Numbered from the stretch's first letter, positions 1 through 9,443 are shown. The stretch: DNA of 64,000 nt from Leuconostocaceae bacterium ESL0958 (GCA_029433265.1 JAQTHT010000006.1:1-64000); one strand, 5' to 3'. Numbers and translations: made by a program. Notes: a model not told the origin generated them from the sequence alone.

Positions 1-107
1 CCAGAAAAATATTTGGTTGGCAATCATCCAACCAGGTTTATCAGGAAAAACTGTTGCACTTGAATTGACAATTCACCCCCTATTATAGAAGAAAGATACG
101 CTGCGAC

Positions 108-137
108 TTGTCAAAGGAACTACTGCACTGGTATGAT
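108..137 (+). promoter_or_regulatory. topA promoter
   Basis: TTGTCA at 108-113, an 18-base spacer and TATGAT at 132-137. TG at 129-130 makes this an extended -10. It is the best sigma-A-type promoter ahead of topA and leaves a leader of about 60 bases. Confidence 0.6.
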
Positions 138-205
138 GGGAGAGTTATCAAGCCAGCATGCATTGCTAGCTTGAAGAGACTGTTTAGAAAACGAGGAGCT
201 TTCCT

Positions 206-2275
206 TTGGCAGCAGCAAGTACAAAGAAAAAAACGAGTCGTAAGAAGACAAGTAAGAAAACACCGAAGAAATTAGTCATTGTCGAGAGTCCGTCCAAGGC
301 GAAGACAATTGAAAAATACTTGGGTTCGACTTATCAAGTCGTAGCTTCCATCGGCCATGTACGGGATTTGCCGAAGTCCACTTTGGGGGTCGATGTCGAC
401 CATGACTACCAGCCTAAGTACATCAATATTCGGGGCAAAGGGCCGGTCATTAAGGACCTCAAAAAAGCAGCCAAGGCAGCTAAAAAAGTCTACCTGGCTT
501 CCGATCCGGATCGGGAGGGGGAGGCCATTGCCTGGCACTTGCAACACATCCTAGAATTGGATGAAACAGAGGCTAATCGAGTTGTCTTTAATGAAATTAC
601 GAAGGATACGGTCAAAAATGCTTTCCAAGAACCGCGTACCATCAACCAAAATTTGGTGGATGCGCAGCAGGCTCGGCGGATTATTGACCGTTTGGTCGGC
701 TATTCTATTTCACCTGTCCTCTGGAAGACGGTTAAACGGGGCCTGTCTGCTGGCCGAGTGCAATCGGTTGCATTGGGCTTAATTATCGCGCGGGAACGGG
801 AGATTCAAGCGTTCCGTCCGGAAGAATATTGGACCTTGGATTCTGAATTCAAGGCGGGCCGTGCTAAGTTCAAGTCAAGCTTTTATGGCTTTGATGGCAA
901 AAAGCAAAACCTCCCCGATAATGAAGCAGTTCAGGGCGTCTTGAAGGACTTAGACCGGTCCCAGCCCTTTGACGTGACCTCTGTCAAAGCGAAGGAACGG
1001 AAGCGGCAACCGCAGCCGCCCTTTACTACTTCGACCATGCAGCAAACGGCCAACACCCAGTTGAAATTCCGGACTCGGAAGACGATGATGACTGCTCAGC
1101 AGCTCTATGAAGGCATTAATTTGGGTAAGGGCCTGGGTCAGGTCGGCTTGATTACCTACATGCGAACCGATTCGACTCGGCTGTCATCGCTGGCTAAAAA
1201 CGCAGCAGCTGAATACATCCACCAGGAATGGGGAGCTGAGTATTCTCGGCACAAGCCGGTGGCTGGTAAGCAGGCGGAAGGGGCTCAGGACGCCCACGAA
1301 GCCATCCGACCAACGGATGTCTTTAAGACACCAGAATCCATTAAAGATAAGCTGACAAATGATCAGTATAAGCTCTATTCGCTGATTTGGTCCCGTTTTG
1401 TGGCTTCACTGATGACGCCAGAAATTCTGGATACGATGGCCGTGACAGTTGAACAAAATGGCGTACTCTTCCATGCCAACGGCTCGCAAACCAAGTTCCC
1501 AGGGTTCACGAAAGCCTATCAGGCAGCCAAGCAGAAAGATAACAAATTGCCAGCCTTAAAGGAAGGCGATCAAGTTTCCTTGGAAAAAATTGATCCCGAG
1601 CAGCACTTTACCATGCCACCAGCCCGCTATTCCGAAGCGGCTTTGATTAAGGCTCTGGAAGAAAATGGCGTCGGTCGTCCTTCCACCTATGCGCCTACCT
1701 TGGATACTATCCAAAGGCGAAATTACGTCCGAGTGGATGCCCGTAAGTTCGTACCAACGGAACTGGGGGAAATCGTCCAAACGATTGTCGAGGATAAATT
1801 CCCCGATATTACCGATACCAAATTCACGGCTTCAGTCGAATCCTCTTTGGATGAAATTGAAGTGGGCGAAAAAAAGTGGGTGCCCGTGGTCGACGAATTC
1901 TACCGGCCCTTTGAAAAGGAAGTCCAGTCCGCCGAGGAAACCTTGGAAAAGATCACCATGCACGACGAACTGGCGGGTCATGATTGTACCGTCTGCGGGG
2001 CACCGATGATTGTGAAGATGGGCCGTTATGGCAAATTCTACGCTTGTGCTCGCTTCCCTGATTGTCGGAACACGGAAGCCATTGTACAGGAAATTGGTAT
2101 TCCTTGTCCTAAGTGTAAAAAGGGCCAGGTGGTCGAACGTAAGACCAAGCGTGGTCGTAAATTCTACGGCTGCTCCCGTTATCCTGAATGTGATTTTGTT
2201 TCCTGGGAAAAACCAAAGAACGAGCAGGAAGCAGCCAAAACAGACGAGCCAGCAGCAAATAGCACCGCTTCTTAA
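206..2275 (+). CDS. topA: DNA topoisomerase I
   Basis: Type IA topoisomerase that relaxes negative supercoils through a transient 5'-phosphotyrosine link. The Toprim domain starts near residue 22 ([18 protein letters not shown]) with the acidic cluster DPDREGE near 100-106. The active-site tyrosine is Y318 in [10 protein letters not shown]. Two C-terminal four-cysteine zinc motifs (CTVCG...CARFPDC and CPKC...CSRYPEC) and a basic N-terminus complete a normal-length protein of 689 residues. The start is TTG at 206, set by GAGGAG at 193-198 with 7-base spacing; no suitable ATG lies nearby. It is followed by a strong terminator and is probably transcribed alone. Confidence 0.96.
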   Translation: MAAASTKKKTSRKKTSKKTPKKLVIVESPSKAKTIEKYLGSTYQVVASIGHVRDLPKSTLGVDVDHDYQPKYINIRGKGPVIKDLKKAAKAAKKVYLASDPDREGEAIAWHLQHILELDETEANRVVFNEITKDTVKNAFQEPRTINQNLVDAQQARRIIDRLVGYSISPVLWKTVKRGLSAGRVQSVALGLIIAREREIQAFRPEEYWTLDSEFKAGRAKFKSSFYGFDGKKQNLPDNEAVQGVLKDLDRSQPFDVTSVKAKERKRQPQPPFTTSTMQQTANTQLKFRTRKTMMTAQQLYEGINLGKGLGQVGLITYMRTDSTRLSSLAKNAAAEYIHQEWGAEYSRHKPVAGKQAEGAQDAHEAIRPTDVFKTPESIKDKLTNDQYKLYSLIWSRFVASLMTPEILDTMAVTVEQNGVLFHANGSQTKFPGFTKAYQAAKQKDNKLPALKEGDQVSLEKIDPEQHFTMPPARYSEAALIKALEENGVGRPSTYAPTLDTIQRRNYVRVDARKFVPTELGEIVQTIVEDKFPDITDTKFTASVESSLDEIEVGEKKWVPVVDEFYRPFEKEVQSAEETLEKITMHDELAGHDCTVCGAPMIVKMGRYGKFYACARFPDCRNTEAIVQEIGIPCPKCKKGQVVERKTKRGRKFYGCSRYPECDFVSWEKPKNEQEAAKTDEPAANSTAS

Positions 2276-2276
2276 A

Positions 2277-2300
2277 AAAACCGCCGGCAAGGCGGTTTTT
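2277..2300 (+). terminator. topA intrinsic terminator
   Basis: Stem AACCGCC (2279-2285) / GGCGGTT (2291-2297) with loop GGCAA, followed by a T run. It begins right after the topA stop codon. Confidence 0.85.
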
Positions 2301-2324
2301 CATTAGCAGTAGAAAGGATTGTTT

Positions 2325-3080
2325 ATGACAGCAACTAGGCAGAAAATTTTGACCATTGCGGGCTCCGATTCCTTGGCTGGAGGTGGGCTACAAGCCGACC
2401 TGGCAACCTTTGCCAAAGCAGGTTTTGTAGGTTATGCTGCCATTACGGCTATCGTTTCCATTGGCGAATCAGTACAAGTAGCTGCTACGTCAACGTCCGT
2501 TCTGCAAGCACAATTGGCTTCCTTAGCCGCCATCAAGGGTGATTTTGCCGCCATTAAGGTGGGGCTACTCTGTAACTGTAGTCAATTACGAGCAGTGGCC
2601 GCTTTTCTGACTGACTATCAGGGGCCAATTGTGGTCGACCCCGTGCTGGCCTTTAAGGAAGGGACCTTGGCGGTCCCGGCCGAACTCTTGCAGGCCTATC
2701 GGACCATTCTACTGCCCTTAGCCACGGTTATCACGCCCAATTGGCAGGAAGGGCTCGCTTTAGCGGACTGGTCGCTTGAGACGTCGAAGACAGCAGGCCA
2801 GGAACTAGCGCAAGCTCTGCTCGGAATGGGGACCCAAGCTGTCTTCTTAAAAGCTGGCTTTGTAGCAGAAGCAGGCCAGTGCCTGGATTACTTCGCCAAA
2901 GCGGACGAGCAGCAGGTCTTGTGGCATGAGTTGCTGTCACACAGAGGTCCAGTCAATGGTGCTGGTTGTACCTTGTCTGCCAACTATACGGTAGGACTAG
3001 CACAGGGGCAGCGCTGGCTGTCTGCTGGCCAGCAGGCAGTTGCTGCGACTACTGCAGCCATTCAAAATAATTGGTTATAA
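2325..3080 (+). CDS. PdxK/ThiD-family vitamin kinase
   Basis: Ribokinase-fold kinase of the ThiD/PdxK group, which phosphorylates hydroxymethylpyrimidine or pyridoxal/pyridoxine. The N-terminal GSDSLAGGGLQADLATF matches the family substrate loop, and the C-terminal GAGCTLSA is the anion-hole motif with its catalytic-region cysteine (commonly GTGCTLSA). Length is 251 residues, slightly short for ThiD. ATG at 2325 is chosen over an in-frame TTG at 2319 because GAAAGGA (2312-2318) is correctly spaced for it. There are no thiamine or B6 genes nearby, so the substrate cannot be decided; pyridoxal kinase is my preference. Confidence 0.85.
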   Translation: MTATRQKILTIAGSDSLAGGGLQADLATFAKAGFVGYAAITAIVSIGESVQVAATSTSVLQAQLASLAAIKGDFAAIKVGLLCNCSQLRAVAAFLTDYQGPIVVDPVLAFKEGTLAVPAELLQAYRTILLPLATVITPNWQEGLALADWSLETSKTAGQELAQALLGMGTQAVFLKAGFVAEAGQCLDYFAKADEQQVLWHELLSHRGPVNGAGCTLSANYTVGLAQGQRWLSAGQQAVAATTAAIQNNWL

Positions 3081-3110
3081 AAAAAGCGAGTGCTTGTGCA
3101 CTCGCTTTTT
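3081..3110. terminator. Bidirectional terminator between convergent genes
   Basis: Perfect 13-bp stem AAAAAGCGAGTGC (3081-3093) / GCACTCGCTTTTT (3098-3110) with loop TTGT. It gives a T run on both strands, ending the kinase (plus) and the SDR gene (minus). Confidence 0.9.
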
Positions 3111-3122
3111 AGCATGCGTTGC

Positions 3123-3908
3123 TTAGCCCTTACCACCTTGGAAGGAAGGGTAGAGGGACATGCCACCGTCGACAAACATCGTCGTACCAGTAACATACTT
3201 AGATTGATTAGAAGCCAGCCAAACCGCTGCATCGGCAACATCTTCTGGATCACCAATCTTGGCCATTGGCACCATGGAACGTGTCTGTTCGTACTGTGCC
3301 TTATCAGCAAACTTCTTAGCGTTGATTGGCGTGTTGATAGCCCCTGGTGCCAAAGCATTCACTCGAATGTTGTGAGGGGCGTATTCCATGGCCGTTGTTT
3401 CTGTCAACAACTTCACACCACCCTTAGCCGTCGCATAGGACGCAAAGGTAGGCCATGGGATTTGTTGGTGAACTGAAGACATGTTAATGATGGCGCCGGG
3501 CTGCTTCTTATCCAACCAATAGTTCAAGGCAGCTTTTTCACCCAAGAAGACACCGGTCATGTTGATATCAATGACCTTGTTCCACTCTTCTAAGGAAACT
3601 TCGTGCGTTGGGCGCTGGATTTCCATACCGGCGTTGTTCACCCAAACATCAAGTCCCCCGAAGTTGTCAATGGCGGCGTCCAAAAGTGCTTGAACACCGG
3701 CTTCCGTGGACACGTCAGCCTGGACGGCGACGGCATCGCCGCCCGCTTCCTTAATCTGTTCAACGGCCTTGTCTGCGCCAGCCTGATCGGAGTGATAGTT
3801 AATCACAACTTTCATCTTCTCTTGGGCGTAACGGATGGCAATGGCATTACCGATTCCTTTAGAACCGCCAGTAATGACGGCCACTTTTTGGTTCAAATCT
3901 TCGAACAT
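3123..3908 (-). CDS. SDR-family oxidoreductase, glucose 1-dehydrogenase-like
   Basis: Classical short-chain dehydrogenase of 261 residues using NAD(P). It has the cofactor motif TGGSKGIG near the N-terminus, NNAG in the middle, a serine in NMSS and the catalytic YATAK. It resembles Bacillus glucose 1-dehydrogenases, but sugar specificity cannot be read from sequence. The start is the ATG at 3908 preceded by GAGGAGG; an upstream in-frame ATG would add seven residues and lacks such a site. A good promoter lies just upstream, between this gene and adaA, so the two need not be co-transcribed. Confidence 0.9.
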   Translation of the reverse strand: MFEDLNQKVAVITGGSKGIGNAIAIRYAQEKMKVVINYHSDQAGADKAVEQIKEAGGDAVAVQADVSTEAGVQALLDAAIDNFGGLDVWVNNAGMEIQRPTHEVSLEEWNKVIDINMTGVFLGEKAALNYWLDKKQPGAIINMSSVHQQIPWPTFASYATAKGGVKLLTETTAMEYAPHNIRVNALAPGAINTPINAKKFADKAQYEQTRSMVPMAKIGDPEDVADAAVWLASNQSKYVTGTTMFVDGGMSLYPSFQGGKG

Positions 3909-3946
3909 AAGTCCTCCTCGTACTATCAAACAAATCTACAGTTTTT

Positions 3947-3975
3947 AGAATAGACCAATTTTAATTTAAGTGCAA
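3947..3975 (-). promoter_or_regulatory. Promoter of the SDR gene
   Basis: Reading the minus strand: TTGCAC (plus coordinates 3970-3975), a 17-base spacer, TATTCT (3947-3952). It lies immediately downstream of the adaA stop codon, giving the dehydrogenase its own transcription start. Confidence 0.65.
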
Positions 3976-3979
3976 GTTT

Positions 3980-4531
3980 TTAGGAAAAATCTTTGCGATA
4001 TTGCACGGCTGTCAGACCGTTTTCTTGCTTAAACACCGTGTTGAAGTAGGAAAGGTTAGGGATGCCCACTTTAAGGCCGACCATGGCAACGGAATCATTG
4101 CTTTGACGTAGTAGTTTTTTGGCATGATACATCCGGACCCGCAGCAAGTAGTGCTGTGGCGTTTCGTCTGTGAGGGTCAAAAAAGCCCGGTGCAAAATGC
4201 CGGTAGAGCGGCCGAAGTCTTTGCTCATTGATTCCAGCGTAATCCGTTTTTTATAGTTCTTAGCCAGATAGACTTTCATCTGGTCCACCAACATTGCCTT
4301 ATCGGAGTCCTCCCCGAAAGGATGGCAGTCCTGGCAGGGAATATAGCCTTCAAAGAGGGCTTCATCCTCGGTCTTAAAAATCTTGACATCACGCTGCTCG
4401 CAACCCTTGTCCGCAGAACAAGATGGACAGCAAACTCGCCTATCTGTGGCAACGCCATAATAAAATTGACCGTCGTACTGCTGGTCACGGTTTTCAATTG
4501 CTTGCCAACGTTTTTTCGTTAATGAGTACAT
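3980..4531 (-). CDS. adaA: AdaA-type methylphosphotriester acceptor and AraC-type activator
   Basis: Senses DNA alkylation by moving a methyl group from a phosphotriester to a zinc-bound cysteine, then activates repair genes. The N-terminal Ada domain carries the four zinc cysteines as CCPSC and CQDC (about residues 33-70). The family usually has C-R-P-S-C; here the Arg is replaced by Cys. The rest is an AraC-type double HTH ending near GLTAVQYRKDFS. The 183-residue length matches stand-alone AdaA with no fused O6-methylguanine transferase. The start at 4531 has AAAGGAG five bases upstream. No alkyltransferase gene lies nearby. Confidence 0.88.
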   Translation of the reverse strand: MYSLTKKRWQAIENRDQQYDGQFYYGVATDRRVCCPSCSADKGCEQRDVKIFKTEDEALFEGYIPCQDCHPFGEDSDKAMLVDQMKVYLAKNYKKRITLESMSKDFGRSTGILHRAFLTLTDETPQHYLLRVRMYHAKKLLRQSNDSVAMVGLKVGIPNLSYFNTVFKQENGLTAVQYRKDFS

Positions 4532-4627
4532 GGCAACTCCTTTCATGACATTTATTACATTTTCATTACCCAGTCTAGCATAAATTGGTCTACTTGACTA
4601 TTGATAGTGTCCAATTGCTAAAAAAAT

Positions 4628-4656
4628 TTGGGAACACTTTACTTTTATTGTAAAAT
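4628..4656 (+). promoter_or_regulatory. Promoter of the TPR gene
   Basis: TTGGGA (4628-4633), 17-base spacer, TAAAAT (4651-4656), about 40 bases before the proposed start and divergent from adaA. Confidence 0.55.
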
Positions 4657-4694
4657 GAAAACAAGTAATACTAATAAAAGTGAGGGTGATAGCT

Positions 4695-5960
4695 TTGGAA
4701 AATCACGCAGAAGAGGTCTTGGCTGCCTTAGAATTGGGCCAGATGGCAGTGGCAGAAACCGCCTTGGCGGCATCATTAGCCAGCGACTCAGACGATCTCA
4801 TTTATTCACTGGCGGAAGCACTGCAGGCGAGTGGGTACCGTGATTTTGCCAAGCAGGCCTACCAGAAATTATTAGCCGATTACCCAACGGAAGGTTCGGT
4901 GCTAACCGCCCTGGCTGATTTGGCCATCGATGATGATCAATTAGATCTCGCTCAGGAGTACTTAGCGACCGTGGGCAGCGATAATCCGGCTTATTTGCAG
5001 GTACTGTTAGTCAAAGCCGACCTTTATCAGGAGGAGGGGCTAACCGAATCAGCTGAACACTGTTTGCTAGAAGCGAGTCGGCTAGCACCGGATGAGCCGA
5101 TTGTTCGCTTTGCACTGGGGGAGTTTTACTTTGCCAATGGGCAGTATCGGCCAGCCATCAGTGCTTACCGAGCCTTACTCCTCCAAGGGCAGCGAAAAAT
5201 GGCGGATATTGATTTGGTGGCACGCATTGGCTCTGCCTACGCGGCTATCGGTAAAATAGACCAAGCAGTGGGCTATTTAGAACAGATTAAGGATTTTGAA
5301 CAGACGACGGATACCAAGTTTGAATTGGCCTTTCTCTACGTAGAACAGGGCGACGATGAGCAGGCCGAGCCGCTCTTTCGCGAGGTATTGGCTGCAGATC
5401 CGCAGTATACGTCCATTTATCCCCTGCTGGGCCAACTCTATGAGCGGGCCAACCGAAAGCATGAGGCCTTAAAAACCTATCAAATTGGCCTGTCCTATGA
5501 TCAAACCAATCCACTCTTGTACCGCTTGGCTGGCTTACAGGCTTTTCAGCAGGGTGAGGATGCTCTGGCCAAAGGTTACTATGAAAAGGCACTGATCTTA
5601 GATGACCAGGATTTGGCAAGCTATCTGGCACTTGTGGACCTATATTTGGCACAGCATGACTACGAGCAGGTGCTGGCAACTATCCAAGCTGCCGAGGCAG
5701 AAGAACTCGTGGACCCTCAGTTTAACTGGGCCCGGGCCCGGGCCTATCACGCCCTGGAAAAAGAAGAACAGGCGGCCCAGTACTGGACAGCGGCCCAAGC
5801 TGATTACGCCGATAATGCCGACTTTTATCACGATTTAGCGGACTGGTACCACGAAACAGCTGCGTCGTTGGCCAAAGAACGCCAGGCCCTGCAACGGGCG
5901 GTTGCTTTAGATCCAAGCAATCAAGAGCTGCAGGATCGGTTAGCCATGATAGAAGAATAG
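4695..5960 (+). CDS. Tetratricopeptide-repeat protein (YpiA-like)
   Basis: A 421-residue, almost entirely helical protein built of TPR units; A/Y/G spacing recurs about every 34 residues (for example AYAAIGKIDQAVGYLEQI and LYERANRKHEALKTYQIG). It has no signal peptide or membrane segment, so it is a cytosolic scaffold of unknown partner, as for Bacillus YpiA. The likely start is TTG at 4695, with GAGGGTGA seven bases upstream; in-frame GTG codons at 4680 and 4686 are alternatives. It has its own promoter and terminator. Confidence 0.85.
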   Translation: MENHAEEVLAALELGQMAVAETALAASLASDSDDLIYSLAEALQASGYRDFAKQAYQKLLADYPTEGSVLTALADLAIDDDQLDLAQEYLATVGSDNPAYLQVLLVKADLYQEEGLTESAEHCLLEASRLAPDEPIVRFALGEFYFANGQYRPAISAYRALLLQGQRKMADIDLVARIGSAYAAIGKIDQAVGYLEQIKDFEQTTDTKFELAFLYVEQGDDEQAEPLFREVLAADPQYTSIYPLLGQLYERANRKHEALKTYQIGLSYDQTNPLLYRLAGLQAFQQGEDALAKGYYEKALILDDQDLASYLALVDLYLAQHDYEQVLATIQAAEAEELVDPQFNWARARAYHALEKEEQAAQYWTAAQADYADNADFYHDLADWYHETAASLAKERQALQRAVALDPSNQELQDRLAMIEE

Positions 5961-5965
5961 ATGAC

Positions 5966-5988
5966 AGCTAGCTGGGGCTAGCTTTTTT
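5966..5988 (+). terminator. Terminator after the TPR gene
   Basis: Stem AGCTAGC (5966-5972) / GCTAGCT (5977-5983), loop TGGG, then a T run to 5988. Confidence 0.85.
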
Positions 5989-6024
5989 GTTAGCGCTAAG
6001 TTTCGTGAAAAAAAACAAAAAAAT

Positions 6025-6033
6025 TGCTAAGAT
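6025..6033 (+). promoter_or_regulatory. Extended -10 promoter for cca
   Basis: TGC-TAAGAT at 6025-6033 is a TGn extended -10 in an A-rich stretch 32 bases before the cca start. No good -35 hexamer is seen. Confidence 0.35.
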
Positions 6034-6064
6034 AGTGGGGATAGAAAAAAAGGATGACTTTTGT

Positions 6065-7282
6065 ATGCAAATCAAAGAACTGCCAGCAGCACTCATTGCA
6101 GCAAAACCGATTTTAGAACAAATTAATCGCGCTGGTTTTGAAGCCTACTTTGTGGGTGGGGCCGTCAGGGATACCCTGTTAAACAAGCCAATTCATGATG
6201 TGGACATTGCTAGTTCAGCCTATCCAGAAGAGATTAAGGCTATTTTTAACAAGACGGTGGATACCGGCATTCAGCACGGAACCGTCATGGTCTTAGACCA
6301 CGGTCAAGGGTATGAAGTCACGACCTTTCGAACGGAATCTACTTACACGGATTTTAGACGACCTGATTCGGTCACTTTCGTACGTTCCTTGGATGAGGAC
6401 TTACAACGGCGGGATTTCACCATTAATGCCTTTGCGCTTCAAGCTGATGGTACGGTCGTCGATCGTTTTGATGGCTTAGCCGATTTAAAAGCAGGCCGCA
6501 TTCGAGCGGTGGGGGAGCCAACTGCTCGTTTTCAGGAGGACGCCTTGCGGATGATGCGGGCGTTACGTTTTGCCGCGCAACTAGACTTTACGGTAGCTCC
6601 GGGAACGCTAGCTGCGCTTACCGAGCTGGCCCCCAACTTGCAACACATTGCAGTCGAGCGCATTCAAGTTGAATTTGAAAAGCTCCTGCAAGGGCCAGGC
6701 GCAGCCAATAGTCTGGTGCTATTAATGCAGACGAATTTGCAAGCTTACTTACCCGGGCAGGCAGCAGACTATTCGTTAGTCGCGCTGCAACGGTTAGCCG
6801 GACACTTGGTCAAGCAACAGCCTGAAACGGCCATGTTGGCCTGGGTTGCCTTTTTAACCGCCATGCAGCCTACGGCCACACCATTAGCAACATTAGTGCG
6901 GCAGTGGAAACTGTCCCGGGAAATCATGCAGGCGGTTTTGGCTGTCGCAGCGGCCTACCCCCAAGCAGACCAATTAACCAGTCTTGATTTGTACCATTTA
7001 GGGCAACATCGGCGTGTTCTACTAGCTGTGCTGCAGCTTTTCGAGACGGATGCTGAGTTGATTGCGCATTTGACTAGATTGAGCGAAGCGCTGCCGATTC
7101 AGTCAGCTAAAGACCTGGCGCTTTCTGGTGGGGACCTGATTCAGGCTGGATTAGCAGCACCGGGTCCGCAGTTAGGGCAGTTACTGCAGGCCATCACGGA
7201 AGCAGTGGTCCAGGGGGACCTTGCCAATGAAGCAGACGCCATCAAAAGTTTTGCAAAGGAGTACCAACATGCCAACAGTTAG
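6065..7282 (+). CDS. cca: CCA tRNA nucleotidyltransferase
   Basis: Adds or repairs the 3'-CCA end of tRNA (class II nucleotidyltransferase). The head domain has VGGAVRDTLL near residue 30 and the metal-binding pair D45/D47 in HDVDIASSA, followed by RRDFTINA and the conserved ARFQEDALRMMRALRFAA segment. Length is 405 residues, normal for Gram-positives. ATG at 6065 follows an AAGGA about ten bases upstream; a longer in-frame extension has no homology-like content. The gene overlaps folA by 14 bases and heads a tight run of five genes. Confidence 0.95.
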   Translation: MQIKELPAALIAAKPILEQINRAGFEAYFVGGAVRDTLLNKPIHDVDIASSAYPEEIKAIFNKTVDTGIQHGTVMVLDHGQGYEVTTFRTESTYTDFRRPDSVTFVRSLDEDLQRRDFTINAFALQADGTVVDRFDGLADLKAGRIRAVGEPTARFQEDALRMMRALRFAAQLDFTVAPGTLAALTELAPNLQHIAVERIQVEFEKLLQGPGAANSLVLLMQTNLQAYLPGQAADYSLVALQRLAGHLVKQQPETAMLAWVAFLTAMQPTATPLATLVRQWKLSREIMQAVLAVAAAYPQADQLTSLDLYHLGQHRRVLLAVLQLFETDAELIAHLTRLSEALPIQSAKDLALSGGDLIQAGLAAPGPQLGQLLQAITEAVVQGDLANEADAIKSFAKEYQHANS

Positions 7283-7775
7283 AATGGTTTGGGCCCAAGA
7301 TGAAGACCGAGCCATTGGCAAGGATGGGCGTATTCCTTGGTTCTTTCCCAAAGATTTGGCCCATTTTAAGGCAGAAACGATTGACAGCACCATGGTGATG
7401 GGCCGTGCGACCTATGAATCAATCGGTCGCGCGCTACCAGGGCGGGAAAACGTTGTGCTGACCAGTCAGCGCAACTATGACCCAGAAGATGACCGAGTAC
7501 GACTCTGCCATACTTTAACCGAACTAGAACAGCTCATCCAAAATCGTTTGGCCGCTGGAAAGCTAGTTACAGTTGCCGGCGGCGCCCAGCTCTACCAGGC
7601 ATTATGGCCGCTTGCAACGGAATTGGTCATCACTAAAATTCCGGGCCGGCACGACGGCGATACCTTTGTGACCGGGCTGACACTGGATGACTTTCGTTTG
7701 GTATCTGAGTGGACTGTAATCGATCAAGGACAAGCGCTAGTCTTTCAGCGCTACCAGCGGCAAAAAGGAGAGTAA
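7269..7775 (+). CDS. folA: Dihydrofolate reductase
   Basis: NADPH-dependent reduction of dihydrofolate to tetrahydrofolate. Visible family motifs are AIGKDGRIPWFFPKDL (substrate loop), VMGRATYESIG (cofactor site), LPGRENVVLT and the late GGAQLYQ. Length is 168 residues, standard for bacterial DHFR. The ATG at 7269 follows AAAGGAG and lies inside the end of cca, indicating translational coupling. No thymidylate synthase gene is present beside it. Confidence 0.95.
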   Translation: MPTVRMVWAQDEDRAIGKDGRIPWFFPKDLAHFKAETIDSTMVMGRATYESIGRALPGRENVVLTSQRNYDPEDDRVRLCHTLTELEQLIQNRLAAGKLVTVAGGAQLYQALWPLATELVITKIPGRHDGDTFVTGLTLDDFRLVSEWTVIDQGQALVFQRYQRQKGE

Positions 7776-7778
7776 ACA

Positions 7779-8633
7779 ATGACAAAAGTACAGATTGTGA
7801 CGGATTCAGCCGCCACGCTCACCAAAGGAGAAATTGCGCAATATGATATCCGCGTCATCCCCATGACGGTGGAAATTGAAGGCACGGTTTATCAAGACGG
7901 TGTGACCATTACCAATCAAGAATTTCTTGATAAGATGGCGACTGCTAAAGAATTGCCCAAGACTTCCCAGCCAACCATTGGCGCCTTTCAAGAAGTCTAT
8001 GACCGCTGCTATCAAGATGATCCTGAAGCAGCCGTCTTTTCCATGCACGTTGATTCCAAGTTATCTGGCACGGTCAACACGGCCCATCAAGCAGACAGCT
8101 TGACGAAGGCGGCGGTCCATCCCTTTGATACCCTGATGATTGATCGGGCCGAAGGCTTCATTGTCTTGGCGGCGGCTAAAGTGGCCCAAGCGGGCGGTAG
8201 TCTAGCAGAAGTGCAAGCAGCTGCAGAAGAAGCTCGTAGTGAATGCCTCATTTACCTGAGTTTCCGTGAGTTAGACAATGTCGTGGCCGGTGGCCGCCTG
8301 TCAAAGACCCAGGGCCTGATCGGTAACCTTTTGAACATTAAGGTTGGGGCTTGGGTCAATCATGAGGGCGAACTGGCGGTCATTAAAAAGGGCCGGGGCT
8401 TGAAAACGATTGCCGCTTTTAATGACGATATCATCGCCAAGATGCAAGCCTATCAAGAAATTAAGCAAATTGGGGTCTCCTACACAGGGGTCAAGGACGA
8501 AGCGATTGCCCTAAAGGAGCGACTAGAAGCGCTCTTTCCGGGCATTGACATTCTGCTGTCAGTTGCCAATCCTGTTGTGTCCACGCACACGGGCATGGGC
8601 GCTTTGGCGGTACTCTTCCAAGGAAAGGAATAG
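7779..8633 (+). CDS. DegV family protein
   Basis: Fatty-acid-binding protein of the DegV/FakB family, which presents acyl chains to a fatty-acid kinase. The N-terminal KVQIVTDSAATL, the central HVDSKLSGT and the C-terminal TGMGALAVLF are family hallmarks. Length is 284 residues, typical. It starts four bases after folA, so it is co-transcribed. Ligand and kinase partner cannot be inferred from the window. Confidence 0.92.
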   Translation: MTKVQIVTDSAATLTKGEIAQYDIRVIPMTVEIEGTVYQDGVTITNQEFLDKMATAKELPKTSQPTIGAFQEVYDRCYQDDPEAAVFSMHVDSKLSGTVNTAHQADSLTKAAVHPFDTLMIDRAEGFIVLAAAKVAQAGGSLAEVQAAAEEARSECLIYLSFRELDNVVAGGRLSKTQGLIGNLLNIKVGAWVNHEGELAVIKKGRGLKTIAAFNDDIIAKMQAYQEIKQIGVSYTGVKDEAIALKERLEALFPGIDILLSVANPVVSTHTGMGALAVLFQGKE

Positions 8634-8642
8634 GAACTTTTG

Positions 8643-9218
8643 ATGAAAAAACGCAGTGGATTTTGGTTTTATCTGTTTTGGTTATTGATTTTAGCTTTGT
8701 TGGCGGGGGGCGCCTATACTGCTTACCTGGCCTATACACCAACTAGGACGAATTTTTCAACGGTCAAGCAAAGTGATAGCAGTTCTTCCTTTGACGTCTC
8801 CTTAGATCGGGATCAGGTCAATGACTTATTAAAGACCTACTTCAGCGAACAGGATCACAACCGCTATGATGTCCATGTTCAACAGGATAACTTAGAGATG
8901 GCGACAACGGTCAAGATTTTGGGTCAGTCAATGGACGCTAAGATTACGGCAGAACCAAAGTTGGCGGACAATGGCAATGTCGTGCTGGCCGTGAAGGAAG
9001 TTTCTTTGGGCAAGATGAACCTGCCAACCAATGTGGCCTTAGGATACATCGCCAAGATGTATGATGGCCCAAAGGGGGTTAGTTTCCAGCCGGACCAACA
9101 GCAGATTGCCTTGGACATGCACAAGTTAACCCAGAAGGGGCAGCTGTCCTTTACGGCAAAGGAACTAAACATGAAGGACGGTCATTTCGTCTTTACTGGT
9201 ATGGTGGATCATGACTAA
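8643..9218 (+). CDS. YpmS-like DUF2140 membrane-anchored protein
   Basis: A 191-residue protein with one N-terminal membrane segment (about residues 7-32) and an extracellular domain rich in beta strands. It matches the YpmS/DUF2140 family by topology, size and its place after degV. Function is unknown. ATG at 8643 is preferred over TTG at 8640 because AGGAA at 8632-8636 is six bases upstream. Its last codons overlap the next gene. Confidence 0.78.
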   Translation: MKKRSGFWFYLFWLLILALLAGGAYTAYLAYTPTRTNFSTVKQSDSSSSFDVSLDRDQVNDLLKTYFSEQDHNRYDVHVQQDNLEMATTVKILGQSMDAKITAEPKLADNGNVVLAVKEVSLGKMNLPTNVALGYIAKMYDGPKGVSFQPDQQQIALDMHKLTQKGQLSFTAKELNMKDGHFVFTGMVDHD

Positions 9219-9438
9219 TCCCAACCGTTCCTTTTATGCATGGTTGATGACGCAGCGGAACACAGTGGCAGCTAATGAAGTCCAGCAGCTTGCCAACAAC
9301 GCTTTTTTGGATGCCAGCTTTCCCAAGCAGTCAATGGATTTCGAAGTCCTCTCTGACTATTTAGAAAAATCAGCCAGTTATGTCCCTTCCATGACGGTCT
9401 TTGATCAGGCTTGGGAAGCCTATCAAGCGGACCGTTAA
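9211..9438 (+). CDS. yozE: YozE family small protein (UPF0346)
   Basis: A 75-residue cytosolic protein with the family pattern RSFYAWLMTQ, FPKQSMDFEVLSDYLE and a final FDQAWEAY. YozE proteins adopt a small SAM-like helical fold of unknown role. The ATG overlaps the ypmS-like gene by eight bases, and the gene closes the cca-folA-degV-ypmS-yozE run. Confidence 0.88.
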   Translation: MTNPNRSFYAWLMTQRNTVAANEVQQLANNAFLDASFPKQSMDFEVLSDYLEKSASYVPSMTVFDQAWEAYQADR

Positions 9439-9443
9439 CGTTG

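Noticed and set aside
65-86. TTGACA followed by TATTAT before topA
   Set aside because: The spacing is only 10 bases, too short for a sigma-A promoter; the pair at 108-137 is better.
1-88. Short open frames at the left edge (to stops at 63 and 88) that could be the end of an upstream gene such as dprA
   Set aside because: Neither reading resembles a DprA C-terminus or another family that I can name, and the length is too short to decide.
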